Assembly (NCBI GenBank): GCA_036271855.1
Contig: DATAZV010000457.1
Location: 1 to 11,666, forward strand
Direction of reading: 5' to 3'
Origin: JAQGMJ01 sp036271855
GTDB taxonomy: Bacteria > Pseudomonadota > Gammaproteobacteria > Burkholderiales > JAEUOS01
Length of the DNA stretch: 11,666 nt
Shown: positions 1 to 6,577 of the stretch, piece after piece
Numbering within the stretch: the stretch's first letter is position 1
How the letters are laid out: every line of letters begins with the position of its first letter
Position numbers and translations under genes: made by a program
The notes under the pieces: generated by a model
The model's database searches: none
Seen by the model: the letters and a program-made list of their open reading frames with translations, nothing else
What the model was told of the DNA's origin: nothing

Positions 1-1
1 A

Positions 2-76
2 TTCGCCGGCTTCCTGCACAGCGAGACCGACAAGTGGGCGCGCATCATCAAGAGCGCCAACATCAAGGTCGATTGA
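2..76 (+). CDS. Bug-family tripartite tricarboxylate transporter substrate-binding protein, C-terminal fragment
   Basis: Only the last 24 codons are present; the gene starts outside the window. The visible tail (FAGFLHSETDKWARI followed by IKSANIKVD and a TGA) resembles the typical end of Bug (TctC-like) periplasmic solute-binding proteins, which close with a Phe-x-x-Ser-Glu-x-x-Lys-Trp helix and a short Lys-x-Ala-Asn-Ile-Lys tail. Such proteins capture organic or sugar acids in the periplasm for TctAB-type or other carriers. Its TGA shares one base with the ATG of the aldolase gene, so it is probably part of the same sugar-acid operon and may bind the operon's substrate. That role is inferred from position. 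The family call rests on a short fragment. Confidence 0.7.
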   Translation, partial: FAGFLHSETDKWARIIKSANIKVD

Positions 77-723
77 TGCCCTCCGCGCGCGAGACTGCCG
101 ACCTGCTGGTGAAGTATGGCGTGATTCCCGTCATCCGCTACGACAACCCGGACGACGGCGCGCTGGCGATCGACTGCGCGCTGAAGGCCGGGTTTCCGAC
201 GGTGGAAATCACCCTCAGCATGCCGGACGCCACCGAGCTGATCCGTGCCTTTTCGCGCCGCCTGGAAAGCCACCAGCTGATCGGCGCCGGTACGGTGTGG
301 ACCGAGCAGGAGTGCGAAGCGGTGCTGCATGCAGGCGCGACTTACATCGTCTCGCCCGGCCTCGCGCCGGGCCTGGGCGCGGTGGCGCACGCCGGCAACG
401 CCGCCTACCTGCCGGGCGCGATGACGCCGACCGAAATCGCCGCCTGCCTGCGCGACGGCGCCGACATCGTGAAGATCTTTCCCGCCTCCACCTTAGGCCC
501 GGCGCATCTGAAGGCTGTCACCGCGGTATTTCGCGATACCCGCTTCTGCCCCACTGGCGGCGTCAGTGCCGACAACATGGAAGAGTGGTTCGACGCCGGC
601 GCCAAGTGCGTGGGCATCGGCAGCAGCCTGTTTTCCGGCGCGGCGATGCGCGCGCGCGAGCAAAAGGCCCTGGTCGACGAGGCACGTCACGTGCTGGACC
701 AGTTGAGCATCATCACTCGTTAA
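76..723 (+). CDS. eda: 2-dehydro-3-deoxy-6-phosphogluconate/phosphogalactonate aldolase (class I)
   Basis: A 215-residue cytoplasmic class I aldolase predicted to cleave 2-keto-3-deoxy-6-phospho-sugar acids to pyruvate and glyceraldehyde 3-phosphate. The Schiff-base lysine is K133 in IVKIFPAS, the catalytic glutamate E44 lies in VEITL, and GAGTV (70-74) and PTGGVS (159-164) are conserved loops. The ATG at 76 overlaps the previous TGA (TGATG), with AAGG 7 bases upstream; an in-frame ATG at 34 would add an unrelated 14-residue tail. The sequence mixes features. CPTGGVS is like E. coli Eda (the Thr position), while KIFPASTLGPAHLKA is closer to the KDPGal aldolase DgoA (KIFPSSAFGP). The Eda substrate-binding Arg after E-V-T-L is Ser48 here. 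Substrate stereochemistry is therefore uncertain, and the two following kinases leave both epimers possible. Confidence 0.88.
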   Translation: MPSARETADLLVKYGVIPVIRYDNPDDGALAIDCALKAGFPTVEITLSMPDATELIRAFSRRLESHQLIGAGTVWTEQECEAVLHAGATYIVSPGLAPGLGAVAHAGNAAYLPGAMTPTEIAACLRDGADIVKIFPASTLGPAHLKAVTAVFRDTRFCPTGGVSADNMEEWFDAGAKCVGIGSSLFSGAAMRAREQKALVDEARHVLDQLSIITR

Positions 724-731
724 GGGTTGAC

Positions 732-1655
732 GTGACCCAGCCCGCCATCCTCGCCCTGGGCGAGCCGATGATCGAGTTCAACCAGACCCGCCCCGGCGAG
801 CCGAACTACCTGCAAGGCTACGGCGGCGACACCTCCAACGCCATCATCGCCTGCGCGCGCCAGGGCGCGCCCTGCGGCTACATCACGCGCGTCGGCAACG
901 ACGAGTTCGGCCACATGCTGGGCGAGCTGTGGCGCGAGGAAGGGGTGGATGCCAGCGGCGTGTCGGTCGACCCGGCCGCGTCTACCGCCGTCTACTTCGT
1001 CACCCACGACACGCGCGGCCACGTGTTCTCCTATTTGCGCAAGGGCTCGGCCGCCAGCCGCATGACCCCGGCGGACCTGCCGGTGCAACTAATCCAGGGG
1101 GCGCGTTTCCTGCATCTCTCCGGCGTCAGCCAGGCAATTTCCGACAGTGCCTGCGAAACCGTGGTTCGCGCCATCAACATCGCCCGCGCCGCCGGTGTCA
1201 AGGTCGCCTACGACACCAACCTGCGCCTCAAGCTCTGGCCGCTGGAACGCGCGCGCGACGTCATGCGCCGCGCCATCGCCCTGGCCGACTACCTGCTGCC
1301 CGGCCTGGAGGACATGCGGGCCCTGGCGGGGCTGGACGATCCCGACGCCATCATCGACTGGTGCTTTGCCCAGGGTGCGCGCAATGTGGTGCTCAAGCTG
1401 GGCGGCCAGGGCTGCATCGCCGCCACCCGCGAGCAGCGCACGCGCATCGGCGGGCATGCGGTCAATGCGGTGGACGCCACCGGGGCCGGCGACTGCTTCG
1501 ACGGTGCCTTTCTGGCACGCCTGCACTTCGGCGACGACCTGGCCGCCGCCGCGCGCTATGCCAATGCCGCCGCCGCCCTCGCCACCACGGGGTTTGGCGC
1601 GGTCGCGCCGCAGCCGCGGCGCGAAGCCGTGCTGGCTTTCCTGGAGCGGCCGTGA
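732..1655 (+). CDS. kdgK: 2-dehydro-3-deoxygluconokinase (PfkB/ribokinase family)
   Basis: A 307-residue PfkB-family sugar kinase predicted to phosphorylate 2-keto-3-deoxygluconate at C6 with ATP, giving the substrate of the upstream aldolase. Visible motifs: N-terminal ILALGEPMIEF, the substrate-side GGDTSNAII (31-39), YLRKGSAAS (101-109), which is typical of KDG kinases, and the C-terminal ATP/anion-hole signature DATGAGD (248-254), whose final Asp is the catalytic base. I chose GTG at 732 because the family's first beta strand begins only a few residues later; the next ATG (768) would delete it. AGGG lies 5 bases upstream. It starts 8 bp after the aldolase stop, and its TGA overlaps the GTG of dgoK (GTGA), which implies translational coupling. 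A related ketodeoxy-sugar specificity cannot be excluded from sequence alone. Confidence 0.9.
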   Translation: MTQPAILALGEPMIEFNQTRPGEPNYLQGYGGDTSNAIIACARQGAPCGYITRVGNDEFGHMLGELWREEGVDASGVSVDPAASTAVYFVTHDTRGHVFSYLRKGSAASRMTPADLPVQLIQGARFLHLSGVSQAISDSACETVVRAINIARAAGVKVAYDTNLRLKLWPLERARDVMRRAIALADYLLPGLEDMRALAGLDDPDAIIDWCFAQGARNVVLKLGGQGCIAATREQRTRIGGHAVNAVDATGAGDCFDGAFLARLHFGDDLAAAARYANAAAALATTGFGAVAPQPRREAVLAFLERP

Positions 1656-2560
1656 GCGCCGCACGGCTGATCGGCCTGGACTGGGGCACCTCCAGCCTGC
1701 GCGCCTACCTGATCGGTGACGGTAAGGTGATCGAGCAGCGCGACAGCGCGCTCGGCATCATGCGGGTTGAAGGCGGCGACTTCGCCGGCGCCTTCGGGCA
1801 AGCCTGCGGCGACTGGCTGCGTGCGCACCCGCATGCGCCGGTGCTGCTCGCCGGCATGATCGGCAGCAAGCAGGGCTGGCTCGAAGCACCCTATTGCGCC
1901 TGCCCGGCGGACGCCGCCGCCATCGCTGCCGCACTGGCGCCTCTCGCGCTCCCCGGCCGGTCGGCGCATATCGTGCCCGGGCTCTCCTGCAGCAACAGCG
2001 CCGGCGTCCCGGACGTGATGCGCGGCGAGGAGACGCAGATCATCGGCGCCATTCCCGCCGATGGCAAACACCTCGCGGTGCTGCCCGGCACCCACAGCAA
2101 ATGGGCCTGGGTGAAGAATGGCGCCGTGCTGCGCTTCGCCAGTTTCATGACCGGCGATATCTATGCCGCGCTCAGCGGCCACACCATCCTCGGGTGCCTG
2201 ATGCAACTCGATGCGCCGCATGATGATGACGCCTACGCCCGCGGCGTGCGCTATGGCCTGGAGGCGCCCCAGGAACTGATGAGCCGGGTGTTTTCCGCGC
2301 GCACCCTCGGCCTGTTCGGGCAATTGGGCGAGGCCGCCCTGCCCTCTTATCTTTCCGGCCTGCTGATCGGCAGCGAGATTGGCGCCGCGACCGGCATGGT
2401 GCCGCAAGCGGGCGCCATCACCATCCTCGGCAATGCCGCGCTGACACAGCGTTACACCGAAGCTTTCGCCATCGCCGGCCTGCGCACCGAGGCAGGTGCA
2501 CCCGACTGCGCCGCGCATGGGCTGTGGCGCATCGCCACCGCTGCCGGGCTGTTCACCTGA
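1652..2560 (+). CDS. dgoK: 2-dehydro-3-deoxygalactonokinase
   Basis: A 302-residue DgoK-family kinase (ASKHA-type fold, unrelated to PfkB) that in known members phosphorylates 2-keto-3-deoxygalactonate at C6 in the De Ley-Doudoroff galactonate route. The N-terminal phosphate-binding loop is IGLDWGTSSLRAYLI (from residue 7). The family signature LPGTHSKW (144-151) is followed by FMTGDIYAALSGHT. The C-terminal part carries GSEIGAA and the ILGNAAL strand. Start is GTG at 1652, overlapping the kdgK stop by 4 bp; no other start keeps the full phosphate loop. It is the last gene of the operon: the convergent rhodanese gene ends 6 bp downstream and no terminator is visible. Its presence beside a PfkB-type KDG kinase suggests that both gluco- and galacto-configured intermediates enter the same aldolase, which is an inference. 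Confidence 0.9.
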   Translation: MSAARLIGLDWGTSSLRAYLIGDGKVIEQRDSALGIMRVEGGDFAGAFGQACGDWLRAHPHAPVLLAGMIGSKQGWLEAPYCACPADAAAIAAALAPLALPGRSAHIVPGLSCSNSAGVPDVMRGEETQIIGAIPADGKHLAVLPGTHSKWAWVKNGAVLRFASFMTGDIYAALSGHTILGCLMQLDAPHDDDAYARGVRYGLEAPQELMSRVFSARTLGLFGQLGEAALPSYLSGLLIGSEIGAATGMVPQAGAITILGNAALTQRYTEAFAIAGLRTEAGAPDCAAHGLWRIATAAGLFT

Positions 2561-2566
2561 GAGCTG

Positions 2567-4198
2567 CTACTTCGGCGCGGTGGTGAACCGCAGGTAGGGC
2601 TCGCGCTCCAGCTGCGCCAGCAGGTTCACTTCCCAGGTGAGGTACTGCTGCATCGCCTGCTCGACGCCACCGTTGCGCTCGTAGGGGCGGTACCAGACGT
2701 CTTCGGTGGCGGTAAGGAATTTGGGGTCTTCGTCGCCGCTGGCCTGCTCCATGCGATAGCCGGCATGTTTCCAGCTCGCGGTGCCGCCCTCCAGATACGC
2801 GGTTTCGAAGCCCATCGCCTTCGCGTCCTCGGCGGCATAGCGCGCAAGCACGCCGTTGGAAGAAGAGAACACCAGGCGGGCCCCGGGCGCGAAGCGCTGC
2901 AGGCAATCGCCCAGGCGCGAGCGCAGCGCATACCAGCTGCCCGGAATGCGGCTCTTGCGGTATTTGAGGCTGGAGTCGACATCGATCACTTCGACGCTTT
3001 TTGCCTCCACCTGCTTGAGCAAGTCTTCGACGGCCACCGCGGGCGCGCCCAGCGCTTCCAGCCCCAGCGCCCTGGCGCCGGCGCGGCCGGTGACCAGCGG
3101 CACATCCAGGCCGTTCTTGAGCACGAACACTTCGCGCCAGCCCATTTGTTTCAGCCAGTGCGCCGTCATCACCGCCTGCACGCCGTCTCGGTCGATCAGC
3201 ACGATGCGCGCGTTGCGCACGGGGCAATAGGTGTCGGTGGCCTGCACCAGCTGGCCGCCGGGCGCGTTCAGGCTGTCTTCGCGATGCCCGGCGTTGAAGT
3301 CTTCCGGCAGGCGCACGTCGTAGATGTAGGTGGTGCGCTCGTCATCCAGGCGAAAGGCGTCGAGTTCGTCCTCATCGATAAAACCGATGCCAAAGCGCTG
3401 CGCCACCTGCCCGGCGAGCGTCTGCGCGATCACCAGGCCCTCCGGCTCCGGGTGCGGCGCCAGGTTGCTCTTGCCGCGCGCCACTTCGAAGCCGGCCAGG
3501 TGCCAGCCCATGGTGCCGTTTTTCAGCGCCACCACCGGGTTGGAAAGGCCGGCGTTGCGCAGCGATTGCGCGCCGATGATCGAGCGCGTGCGCCCGGCGC
3601 AATTGACCACCACGGTGGTTTTTTCCGATAGCAGCATGCCGGGCACGCGGTACACAAGCTCCGCCCCCGGGCAGTCCATCGCGCCGGGGATGCTCATCAT
3701 CTTGTATTCGTCCTGCGGGCGCGAATCGACGATCAGGATGTCGCGGCCCTCATCCTGCCAGGCTTTCAGGGTCTCGGGCTCGATGCGCGGCGTGTCGTCG
3801 GCATGCTCCACATATTCGCCAAAGGCCTTGGAGGGCACGAAGGTGCCGGAGAACAATTCGTAGCCGGCCGCGCCCCAGCCGGGCGTGCCGCCTTCGAGCA
3901 CCGCGAGATTGCCATAGCCGTGGCGGCCGAGCACGCCCTGCGCGCGCTCCGCCAGCCCATCGCCGTCATCGACCAGCACGATGCGCACGTCGCGGCGCGG
4001 CAGCAGCTCGGCCGCGCGCAGCTCCAGCACCGAAAGCGCGATGTTGCTGGCGGTAAGCAAGTGGGATTGCGCGAACACCCCGCCTTCGCGCACGTCGATC
4101 AGCGCCAACTCGGCGCCGTCGGCCAGGGCCACACGCAACCCGGCGGGGCTGATGGCGTTTCCCTGCAGCCCGGCCGGGCTGATGATGGTCTTTGACAT
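2567..4198 (-). CDS. Four-domain rhodanese-like protein with a single catalytic cysteine
   Basis: A 543-residue protein without signal peptide, so probably cytoplasmic, built of four rhodanese-like units at about 15-115, 135-240, 270-365 and 385-485. Each unit has the IDVRE/VDSRP/YDVRLPED/IDVDSS strand and a 'G-W-x-x-A-G' or equivalent exit helix (TPGWGAAGYE, TMGWHLAGFE, TASWKHAGYR). Only the second unit keeps a rhodanese active loop, C200-A-G-R-T-R-S. The equivalent positions are about D77 in unit 1, D336 in unit 3 and S446 in unit 4. Rhodaneses move sulfane sulfur via a cysteine persulfide, so sulfur transfer would rest on unit 2 alone. The ATG at 4196-4198 has no clear Shine-Dalgarno and lies 14 bp after the GspE-like stop, so translation may be coupled. 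Substrate and partner are unknown. Some multidomain rhodaneses sit with cysteine-catabolism genes, but none is seen here. Confidence 0.88.
   Translation of the reverse strand: MSKTIISPAGLQGNAISPAGLRVALADGAELALIDVREGGVFAQSHLLTASNIALSVLELRAAELLPRRDVRIVLVDDGDGLAERAQGVLGRHGYGNLAVLEGGTPGWGAAGYELFSGTFVPSKAFGEYVEHADDTPRIEPETLKAWQDEGRDILIVDSRPQDEYKMMSIPGAMDCPGAELVYRVPGMLLSEKTTVVVNCAGRTRSIIGAQSLRNAGLSNPVVALKNGTMGWHLAGFEVARGKSNLAPHPEPEGLVIAQTLAGQVAQRFGIGFIDEDELDAFRLDDERTTYIYDVRLPEDFNAGHREDSLNAPGGQLVQATDTYCPVRNARIVLIDRDGVQAVMTAHWLKQMGWREVFVLKNGLDVPLVTGRAGARALGLEALGAPAVAVEDLLKQVEAKSVEVIDVDSSLKYRKSRIPGSWYALRSRLGDCLQRFAPGARLVFSSSNGVLARYAAEDAKAMGFETAYLEGGTASWKHAGYRMEQASGDEDPKFLTATEDVWYRPYERNGGVEQAMQQYLTWEVNLLAQLEREPYLRFTTAPK
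4136..4183 (-). repeat. Tandem duplication of an ISPAGL-coding unit at the start of the rhodanese gene
   Basis: Residues 6-11 and 16-21 of the rhodanese-like protein are both ISPAGL. The two 18-base coding copies (4166-4183 and 4136-4153) match at 16 of 18 positions and repeat with a 30-base period. This looks like an in-frame duplication that lengthened the N-terminus by ten residues. Confidence 0.7.
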
Positions 4199-4212
4199 GG
4201 TGCCGGCGGAGT

Positions 4213-6036
4213 TCAGCTCTCGGCCGGCGGCGCCACGCGCATCACCTCGTCGAGCGTGGTCAGGCCGGAAGCCACCTTGAGAGCGCCGGAGACGCGCAAG
4301 GGGCGCATGCCCTCCTTGAAGGCCACCTCGCGCACCTTGCTGATGTCGGTGGCCTCGTTGATCTGGCGCTTGATATCGGAAGACAGCATCAGCACCTCGT
4401 AGATACCGATGCGCCCCTTGTAGCCGGTGTTGCGGCACTCGATGCAGCCGACCGGCTTGTACACCTGCTTGGGCGCGGGCGCCTTGAAGGGCGCCACCAG
4501 TTCGTTCCACAGGGTTTCGTGGTGCAGCTCGGAAATCGTCTTGCAATGCGGGCACAGGGTGCGCACCAGGCGCTGCGCCATGATGCCCAGCAGGGTGGCG
4601 TTGAGCAGGTAGAAAGGCACGCCGAGGTCGAGCAGGCGGGTGACGGCAGAAGGCGCGTCGTTGGTGTGCAGGGTGGAGAGCACCAGGTGGCCGGTGAGCG
4701 CGGCCTGCACCGCCATTTCGGCGGTTTCGAGGTCGCGGATTTCGCCCACCATGATGATGTCCGGGTCCTGGCGCATCAGGGCGCGCAGGCCTTCGGCGAA
4801 GTTCAGCTCGATCGCGGAGAGCACCTGCATCTGGTTGAAGCTGCCCTCGATCATTTCGATCGGGTCTTCGATGGTGCAGACATTGACCTCGGCGGTAGCC
4901 AGCTTCTTCAGGGTCGAATAGAGCGTCACGGTCTTGCCCGAGCCGGTCGGGCCGGTGACCAGGATGATGCCGTGCGGGCGCGCGGTCATGCCGTTCCAGC
5001 GCTTCAGGTCTTCCTCCCCGAAGCCAAGCTCGGAGAAATTGCGCACCAGCACGTCGGGGTCGAAAATCCGCATCACCAGCTTTTCGCCGAAGGCGGTCGG
5101 CAGGGTGGACAGGCGCAACTCCACCTCGTCGCCGTTGGCGGCGCGGGTCTTGATGCGGCCGTCCTGCGGACGGCGCTTCTCCGCCACGTCCATCCGGCCG
5201 ATGATCTTGATGCGCGAAGTCATCGCCGCGAACACCGCCGGCGGCACCTGGTAGACCTGCTGCAGCACGCCGTCGATGCGAAAGCGCACAATGCCCTGCT
5301 CGCGGCGCGGCTCCAGGTGGATGTCGCTGGCGCGCTGCGCGTAGGCGTACTGGAACAGCCAGTCGACCACCCGCACCACGTGCTGCTCGTTGGCGTCGAT
5401 GGCGCGGCCGGTGTTGCCCAGCTCGACCAGTTGCTCGAAGTTGTTGATGCCGGCAGACTCGATGCCGTCCTTGTCCTTCGAGGCGCTCTTGACCGATTTC
5501 GCCAGGGTAAAGAATTCGGCGATGTAGCGCTTGATGTCGGCCGGGTTGGCGACCACGCGGCGGATCGAGACCCGCAGGATCTGCTCCAGTTCCTTCACCC
5601 AGTCGCTGAGGAAGGGCTCGCTGGTGGCAATCGTCACGACATTCTTGTCGCGCTCGATCGGCAGGATCGAAAAGCGGGTGGCGTAGGTGATCGACATCAG
5701 CTCGCCGACGCGGGTGAAGTCGATTTTCAGCGGGTCGACGTGGAAATACTCCATCCCCGCCTTGGCGGCCAGCCATTCGCTCAAGAAATCGAGGGTCAGC
5801 GGCTTGCCGGTCTTCAGCGACTTCCAGGCCTGCGCCGCCACCTGCACCAGGGGATGGTCCAGGGACTTTTTCATCCGCGATTCCAGCTTCATCTTGTCGG
5901 ACTGCGCGGGTTCGACCAGGCCCTCGGCCACCAGCGCGTCCAGCACTTCGGTCAGCGCGATGCGCCGCTCGTATTTGGGCCAGGCGGAGGAGTCCGCGCC
6001 GCCGGGCACCGGGTTGGGTGTAACAACGGCGTTCAT
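4213..6036 (-). CDS. GspE/PulE/PilB-family secretion or pilus ATPase, orphan
   Basis: A 607-residue hexameric-type AAA-like ATPase of the type II secretion/type IV pilus family. Order: N-terminal region 1-110 with degenerate GspE-N/MshEN-like helices, an N2-type domain about 115-330 containing the family sequence ASDIHLEP (236-243) and RFRIDG, then the C-terminal ATPase. That has Walker A GPTGSGKT (362-369), Asp box TIEDPIE (388-394), Walker B DIIMVGEIRD (426-435), His box TGHLVLSTLHTND (448-460), and a zinc-binding tetracysteine C495xxC498 ... C531xxC534. All catalytic elements look intact. Known members power pseudopilus or pilus assembly at the inner membrane. No GspF/PilC, pilin, prepilin peptidase or secretin gene is in the window, so its machine must be elsewhere or its role differs. 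It lies between the DUF4124 gene (18 bp upstream) and the rhodanese gene (14 bp downstream), probably in one operon. Confidence 0.93.
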   Translation of the reverse strand: MNAVVTPNPVPGGADSSAWPKYERRIALTEVLDALVAEGLVEPAQSDKMKLESRMKKSLDHPLVQVAAQAWKSLKTGKPLTLDFLSEWLAAKAGMEYFHVDPLKIDFTRVGELMSITYATRFSILPIERDKNVVTIATSEPFLSDWVKELEQILRVSIRRVVANPADIKRYIAEFFTLAKSVKSASKDKDGIESAGINNFEQLVELGNTGRAIDANEQHVVRVVDWLFQYAYAQRASDIHLEPRREQGIVRFRIDGVLQQVYQVPPAVFAAMTSRIKIIGRMDVAEKRRPQDGRIKTRAANGDEVELRLSTLPTAFGEKLVMRIFDPDVLVRNFSELGFGEEDLKRWNGMTARPHGIILVTGPTGSGKTVTLYSTLKKLATAEVNVCTIEDPIEMIEGSFNQMQVLSAIELNFAEGLRALMRQDPDIIMVGEIRDLETAEMAVQAALTGHLVLSTLHTNDAPSAVTRLLDLGVPFYLLNATLLGIMAQRLVRTLCPHCKTISELHHETLWNELVAPFKAPAPKQVYKPVGCIECRNTGYKGRIGIYEVLMLSSDIKRQINEATDISKVREVAFKEGMRPLRVSGALKVASGLTTLDEVMRVAPPAES

Positions 6037-6054
6037 TGTGGCGTCCAGTACGGG

Positions 6055-6507
6055 TTATTTACAATTCTGATTGTATTCCTGTTCATGCTGCGCCTGTAGC
6101 TTGTCGCGCTGCTGGTCGTCGAGGTAGACACGCTCACCGTTGGCATTGGTCTCGTAGACCCGCCGGCTTCTTTGCAATTCCGCCAGACGCCCGGTCATAT
6201 AGGCGCACTTCTTTTCTCGCTCTTCCGTGTCGTGCGCCAGCTTGGCAGCGTCCTTTTCACGCTGTGCCTGTCGCTGCCGGAAGCCGCGGTCCTTGTCCTT
6301 CGCGGAATCAGGGCTGGCGCCCGAAGGCGCCGGCGGCGTGGCGCCGGTGCTGCCGTCGTGGAGTTGCACTTCCTTCGACTTCACGTTTTGCGGCGACCGC
6401 TGGTCGTAGTGCGTCACGCCCTTTTCGTCCACCCATTTATAGATCTGCGCCATCGCCGTGCCGCAAACTGCCAGCATCAGCAGGCCGGCTATTATTTTTT
6501 TCATCAT
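6055..6507 (-). CDS. Secreted DUF4124-domain protein
   Basis: A 150-residue exported protein of unknown function. A signal peptide spans residues 1-20 (two Lys, a hydrophobic core, then A-M-A before Q21), consistent with signal peptidase I. C15 is not in a valid lipobox because Val precedes it. The mature N-terminus QIYKWVDEKGVTHYDQRSP is the hallmark of DUF4124, a short envelope module common in beta- and gammaproteobacteria. A Pro/Ser/Gly linker (52-68) is followed by a charged, Lys/Glu/Arg/Gln-rich, probably coiled-coil segment (about 70-115), and the tail is also charged. C101 and C149 could form a disulfide in the periplasm. Two adjacent ATGs (6505-6507 and 6502-6504) are possible starts, and neither has a strong ribosome site. 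It leads the likely operon with the GspE-like ATPase, which hints at an envelope role; that link is inferred. Confidence 0.85.
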   Translation of the reverse strand: MMKKIIAGLLMLAVCGTAMAQIYKWVDEKGVTHYDQRSPQNVKSKEVQLHDGSTGATPPAPSGASPDSAKDKDRGFRQRQAQREKDAAKLAHDTEEREKKCAYMTGRLAELQRSRRVYETNANGERVYLDDQQRDKLQAQHEQEYNQNCK

Positions 6508-6577
6508 CGTCGCCCGTCGCTCGACTGTTATCGTTCATTCCAAGCTTAGCAGAATGGCCGGTGCCCAATGTACCCGG

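Noticed and set aside
2551..2588. GTTCACC / GGTGAAC inverted repeat across the dgoK and rhodanese ends, considered as a bidirectional terminator
   Set aside because: The stem is only 7 bp with a 24-base loop and no T tract on either side, so chance is a sufficient explanation.
4192..6099. A 635-codon open frame antisense to the GspE-like ATPase gene
   Set aside because: High GC content leaves long stopless frames opposite real genes. The product is His/Gln/Arg-rich with no recognisable domain, while the minus-strand protein has a full set of ATPase motifs.
6065..6507. DUF4124 protein as a lipoprotein through C15
   Set aside because: The residue before the Cys is Val, which breaks the lipobox rule, and an A-M-A signal peptidase I site follows immediately.
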